Assembly: GCA_021399435.1 (NCBI GenBank)
Contig: JAJTUP010000001.1
Coordinates: forward strand, 3,720,001 to 3,784,000
Length of the DNA: 64,000 nucleotides
Origin: Diaporthe sp. PMI_573
Taxonomy: Eukaryota > Ascomycota > Sordariomycetes > Diaporthales > Diaporthaceae
Direction: 5' to 3'
Under the pieces are notes generated by a model. It searched no databases, had not been told where the DNA came from, and worked only from the letters and a program-made list of their open reading frames with translations. Positions 60,477 through 64,000 of this stretch are shown here, one piece after another. Numbering within the stretch: position 1 is the stretch's first letter; each line of letters begins with the position of its first letter. A program made the translations under genes and the position numbers.

Positions 60477-62597
60477 ATGGCGAAGAAAGATAAGAAGGGC
60501 ACCGACAAAAAGGCCAAGCTCGCCGAGAAAAAGGCGAAGCAGGATAAGAAGGCCGAGAAAAAGGCAAAGAACAAAGCCTCTAAGCTGGATGACAGCGATG
60601 CGGAGGATGTCGATCTGGATGAGGTCCTTGCTGAATACCAGAGACAGCAAGAGCTGTTCCTCAAAGTTACCGAGGTCGTCGCCGAAGGTCCGCCAAAGCC
60701 CAGGGCCGCATCATGCTTCATTGCCTCGCCCAGCAACTCCAAGGAGCTCCTACTCTTTGGCGGCGAATACTTCAACGGAGCCCTGGCGACTTTCTTTAAT
60801 GATTTACACATCTATAACGTCGACAAGGACGTCTGGAAGACGGTGACGTCCCCCAATGCGCCTCTGCCGCGGTCCGGACACGCGTGGTGCCGTGGTGGAA
60901 ACCAGAGCCAGTACGTGTACCTGTTCGGGGGCGAGTTCAGCAGTCCCAAGCAGGGGACCTTCTACCACTACAACGACTTCTGGAGGCTGGAGCCCAACAC
61001 GCGCGAGTGGACGCGGGTCGAGTTCAAGGGCAAGTCGCCGCCCGCGCGGAGCGGCCACCGCATGACCTACTACAAGCAGTACGTCGTGCTGTTCGGCGGC
61101 TTCCAGGACACGTCCAACGCCACAAAGTACCTGGCGGACCTGTGGCTGTACGACACGGTCAACTTCTCCTGGATCTCGCCGGCGCTCCCTCCCGCGCAGC
61201 TGAAACCCGACGCGAGGTCCAGCTTCACGCTGCTGCCGCACGAGCAGGGCGCGGTGCTGTTCGGGGGTTACTCGCGCGTCAAGGCGACGACGGCGGCCAA
61301 CAAGGGCGGCAAGGCCGGGGCCCAGGGCCAGCGCAACGTGCTGAGGCCCATGGTGCACCAGGACTGCTTCTTCCTGCGCGTCACCGCACCGGCTGCCGAC
61401 GCGCCGCCCAACACGCCGCCGACGGTGCGGTGGGAGCGCCGCAAGAGGCCGGCCAACGCGCCCGAGCCCAAGCGCGCCGGCGCGACCATGGCGTATCACA
61501 AGGGCCGCGGCATCATGTTCGGCGGCGTGCACGACGTCGAGGAGAGCGAGGAGGGCATGGACAGCGAGTTCTTCAACGGGCTGTTCGCGTGGAACGTAGA
61601 GCGGAACCGCTTCTTCCCCCTCGCGCTGCGCAAGCCGCGCCAGCAGAAAAAGGGCGGTGGCGGCGGCGACGAGAGGGTCGGCCGGAGGGGCCGCGCGGCG
61701 GCCAAGGAGGAGGAGCTTCTGAAGCAGCTCGCGGCGCTGGAGACCGGCAAGTCGGTCGAGGATGCGGGTGACATGGAGCTGGATGAGAGCAAGAAGGAGG
61801 GCGGCGGCGACAGCAGCGAGGGCGAGGCGCCGGCGCGCGAGATGCCTGTGTCGCTCGAGCCGCCGCACCCGCGGTTCAACGCCCAGCTCACGGTGCAGGA
61901 CGATGTGCTCTACATCTACGGTGGGACCTTTGAAAAGGGGGACCGCGAGTTCACGTTTGACGACATGTACGCCATTGACCTCGGCAAGATGGATGGTTGC
62001 AAAGAGATCTTCAGGAGGAAGTCAGAGGAGGACTGGGTCGAGTCGGAGGACGAGGAAGACGACGAGGATGAAGACGAGGATGAGGATATGGAAGACGACG
62101 AGGGAGATGAGGACGTCGAGATGGCCGACGAGGGCAGCGTCAAGATCACGGAAAGCAAGCGCAAGAAGAAGAAGCAGCAGCAGCAGCAGGAGGACGAGGT
62201 GTCCAACGCCGGCACGGACTCGACGGCTCCATCGACGGCAGCCGAGGAGGAAGAGTCCGAGGCGGACACGGCGGCGACGTCGGTGGACGACGGGCTGCCG
62301 CACCCGCGGCCGTTCGAGTCGCGGCGCGACTTCTTCCAGCGGACGTCGGCCGAGTGGCAGGAGGTGCTGATGACGAGCCTCAGGTGGAAGGGGATCCAGC
62401 CCGAGAGCCTGGCGGTCAAGGAGATCAAGGCCAAGGCGTTCGAGCTGAGCGAGGAGAAGTGGTGGGACTGCCGCGAGGAGATCACCGCCCTCGAGGACGA
62501 GCAGGAGGCCGCGGGCATCGGCGAGGTCGTCTCGCTGGCCGATAAGGGCGAGGCCGGGGCGGGCGGCGGTGGGGGCGGTGCCGGGAGACGACGGTAA
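60477..62597 (+). CDS. kel3: Kelch-repeat protein, KLHDC4/Kel3-like
   Basis: Intronless, 706 aa. A Lys/Ala-rich coiled N-terminus (1-35) is followed by Kelch beta-propeller blades with repeated 'LLLFGGEYF', 'YVYLFGGEF', 'YVVLFGGF', 'AVLFGGYS', 'IMFGGVHD' and 'LYIYGGTF' motifs over about 60-500. Highly acidic tracts (Glu/Asp runs near 520-560) and a Gln run follow. A C-terminal DUF4110-type domain (about 609-690, 'PHPRPFESRRDFFQRTSAEW', 'WWDCREEI') ends in a Gly-rich tail. This is the domain order of KLHDC4 and yeast Kel3. The molecular role of the family is not established. Confidence 0.92.
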   Translation: MAKKDKKGTDKKAKLAEKKAKQDKKAEKKAKNKASKLDDSDAEDVDLDEVLAEYQRQQELFLKVTEVVAEGPPKPRAASCFIASPSNSKELLLFGGEYFNGALATFFNDLHIYNVDKDVWKTVTSPNAPLPRSGHAWCRGGNQSQYVYLFGGEFSSPKQGTFYHYNDFWRLEPNTREWTRVEFKGKSPPARSGHRMTYYKQYVVLFGGFQDTSNATKYLADLWLYDTVNFSWISPALPPAQLKPDARSSFTLLPHEQGAVLFGGYSRVKATTAANKGGKAGAQGQRNVLRPMVHQDCFFLRVTAPAADAPPNTPPTVRWERRKRPANAPEPKRAGATMAYHKGRGIMFGGVHDVEESEEGMDSEFFNGLFAWNVERNRFFPLALRKPRQQKKGGGGGDERVGRRGRAAAKEEELLKQLAALETGKSVEDAGDMELDESKKEGGGDSSEGEAPAREMPVSLEPPHPRFNAQLTVQDDVLYIYGGTFEKGDREFTFDDMYAIDLGKMDGCKEIFRRKSEEDWVESEDEEDDEDEDEDEDMEDDEGDEDVEMADEGSVKITESKRKKKKQQQQQEDEVSNAGTDSTAPSTAAEEEESEADTAATSVDDGLPHPRPFESRRDFFQRTSAEWQEVLMTSLRWKGIQPESLAVKEIKAKAFELSEEKWWDCREEITALEDEQEAAGIGEVVSLADKGEAGAGGGGGGAGRRR

Positions 62598-63166
62598 GGG
62601 CCTACATGGCTGGGCTTATGGGTCTGAATATGTACTAGGCACTGTATTGTTGCTATTACGTGGTGTGGCTATCTCTACAAGCTGCAGCTATCGACCATGG
62701 GGAGCAACGGTTGTGTGGATGGATTTGACCACAGCACTCAAGAGACATATCGTTGCCCACGTTTTCTGACTTATGGCCATATATTGGGCCGACATATTGA
62801 CCATAGCCTGCTCTGTTGATATCCGAGAAATCGTGTAGCACTCACTTTCATGTGATGATTGATATTGTCTGTGTTCAGGTGCAAAAAGCGGCGTGATGAG
62901 ATTATCAAGAAAGGTGGGGGGGGGGGGTTCACGCAGGGTTAAGTAGGGTTTGCCACCGACAACCCATTCCCGGTTCAGCAAACCTCAAGACACTCCAACC
63001 TAACAAATGCAGCGTTTCACTTCCTATTCTTTCTAATTGCAACTGGATGGTGAATTTTGCTCTGTCTGCAGTGGTATTGTTCCATTAAGTCGTACTAAAA
63101 CGTTTACTGCAGACAGATATTGGCAACGTTCGGCGTCGTAGTCGTGACGCAATCACAACAGCCAAG
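62598..63166. other. Intergenic with long G run
   Basis: 3' region of the Kelch gene and promoter of the metalloprotease gene. A run of about 13 G at roughly 62917-62929 is a possible quadruplex or slippage site. No gene seen. Confidence 0.5.
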
Positions 63167-64000
63167 ATGCCTCTAGGCATACAGCGCCTAAATGCAAAGA
63201 AGACCCAGCCGAACGACAGAGTGATCTTCATCAAGCCCCTCAAGGGAAAAGATGAGGCGATCGCACAGGACTTCCTCGAACGGATTGCCGCACAGTGTCG
63301 TACGTACAATTCCCAAGTCTCCCTAGGGCCGATCCACAACATGCTGACCCTCTCATGACGAAGTCCCAATCATGAAAGAACATCATCTATCAGTCACAAC
63401 ACTCGAAGAGTATGAACCCAACCGGGAGTTTGTTGGTCGCAACTTCAATGCAGGCGAGATCATCCAGCTCGTGCTGAAGTCCCGATCAGGCCACTGGTTA
63501 CCTTTCAACTATGTGCAGATGGTGATGATGCACGAGCTGGCGCACTGTAAGCAGATGAACCACAGCCGCGCCTTTTGGAAGGTCCGCAACGAGTATGCAG
63601 AGCATATGCGCAAGCTATGGTCTAGGGGCTACACAGGCGAGGGCTTGTGGGGCCGGGGCGCGCTGTTAGGCACAGGCGAGTTCGAGAAGAACACGGTCAC
63701 AGCCGGCGAGGACCTGCCGGAGCACCTCTGCGGCGGCACTTATAGGTCGCGGAGGAGGAAGAGGAAGGCAAAGCCTGACCTGTCATACCAGGAGAAGAAG
63801 CAAAAGCGCATCGAGAAGAAGTTTGGAAAGAATGGAGTTGCTCTGGGTGCCGATGAGGACGTTAAACTACAGCTGGAGAAGGGCCGAGCCACGCAAGCAG
63901 CTCCAAGAGTCGCGCAGAGCAAGAGAGGGAGGGAATTGAGGGCTGCCGCCGCGCTGGCCAGATTCGACCAACACAGACAGGATCCAGCCGGCCAAGGGAG
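63167..64000 (+). CDS. WLM-domain (Wss1-like) metalloprotease, truncated by window edge
   Basis: Partial; exons 63167-63299 and 63364 to beyond the window. The intron has a GTACGT donor and an AAG acceptor; the join restores 'LPIMKEHHLSVTTLEEYEPN' in phase. The WLM zinc site 'HELAHCKQMNHSRAFW' puts the ligands at His101, His105 and His111 with catalytic Glu102. The family includes Wss1, a DNA-dependent protease that removes DNA-protein crosslinks in the nucleus. After the domain comes a Lys/Arg-rich region ('RSRRRKRKAKPDLSYQEKKQ') suited to nuclear import or DNA contact. SUMO- or Cdc48-binding motifs, if present, would lie beyond the edge. Confidence 0.92.

Noticed and set aside
60804..61868. 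354-codon antisense frame over the Kelch gene
   Set aside because: Arg/Ala/Leu-rich complement of the Kelch coding sequence in a very GC-rich part; no independent support.

Overview
This window looks like nuclear DNA of a filamentous ascomycete, most likely a Sordariomycete. The genes are split by short introns (about 50-80 bp) with GTAAGT/GTGAGT-type donors and CTGAC/CTAAC-like branch sites. Intergenic DNA is moderately GC-rich. The gene set (eIF4A, enolase, valyl-tRNA synthetase, BUB1, an Apn1-type AP endonuclease, Tvp38, an ALYREF/Yra1 protein) is fungal housekeeping. I recognise no intact transposon, phage, plasmid or CRISPR. Exon boundaries are hand-derived from splice consensus, phase and protein-family expectation.

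Layout: 1.2-2.8 kb BTB protein (+); 3.6-5.3 kb secreted type-B carboxylesterase (+); 6.1-7.9 kb protein with Cys-Pro motifs (-); 8.5-10.0 kb prolyl-aminopeptidase-like hydrolase (+); 10.2-11.6 kb Tvp38-type membrane protein (-); 12.3-14.6 kb CUE/CCCH/DUF1771/Smr protein (-); 14.6-16.4 kb gene-free with a 15-bp minisatellite; 16.4-18.4 kb F-box/JmjC protein (-), divergent from eIF4A at 19.1-20.7 kb (+); 21.8-23.3 kb Yra1/Mlo3-like RNA export factor (+); 23.6-24.6 kb low-complexity protein (-); 24.6-26.5 kb gene-free; 26.5-27.5 kb 6PGDH-like reductase (-); 27.8-29.7 kb mitochondrial-looking protein (-), divergent from valyl-tRNA synthetase at 30.2-33.6 kb (+); 34.6-37.9 kb M1 aminopeptidase (-); 40.3-41.7 kb enolase (+); 42.4-46.1 kb BUB1 (+); 46.4-47.8 kb AP endonuclease (-); 48.7 kb intron-containing tRNA-Arg(TCG) (-); 48.8-55.8 kb gene-poor accessory-looking island with one orphan gene, a second 15-bp minisatellite and two microsatellites; 55.8-59.6 kb F-box/beta-propeller-like protein ending in a CaaX box (+); 60.5-62.6 kb KLHDC4/Kel3-like Kelch protein (+); 63.2 kb to the window edge, a WLM metalloprotease, cut off (+).

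The most interesting signals are N-terminal and regulatory. The valyl-tRNA synthetase has an ATG-less, in-frame upstream reading frame that reads like a mitochondrial presequence, which suggests non-AUG initiation of the organellar form. The M1 aminopeptidase has a phase-compatible upstream exon that would add a presequence to a complete cytosolic-type protein. A protein of unknown function carries Lys-Cys-Pro-Phe-Asp-His and two more Cys-Pro sites resembling heme-regulatory motifs. A long F-box protein ends in Cys-Val-Val-Met. A 15-bp-period minisatellite family occurs twice, in opposite orientation, about 33 kb apart.
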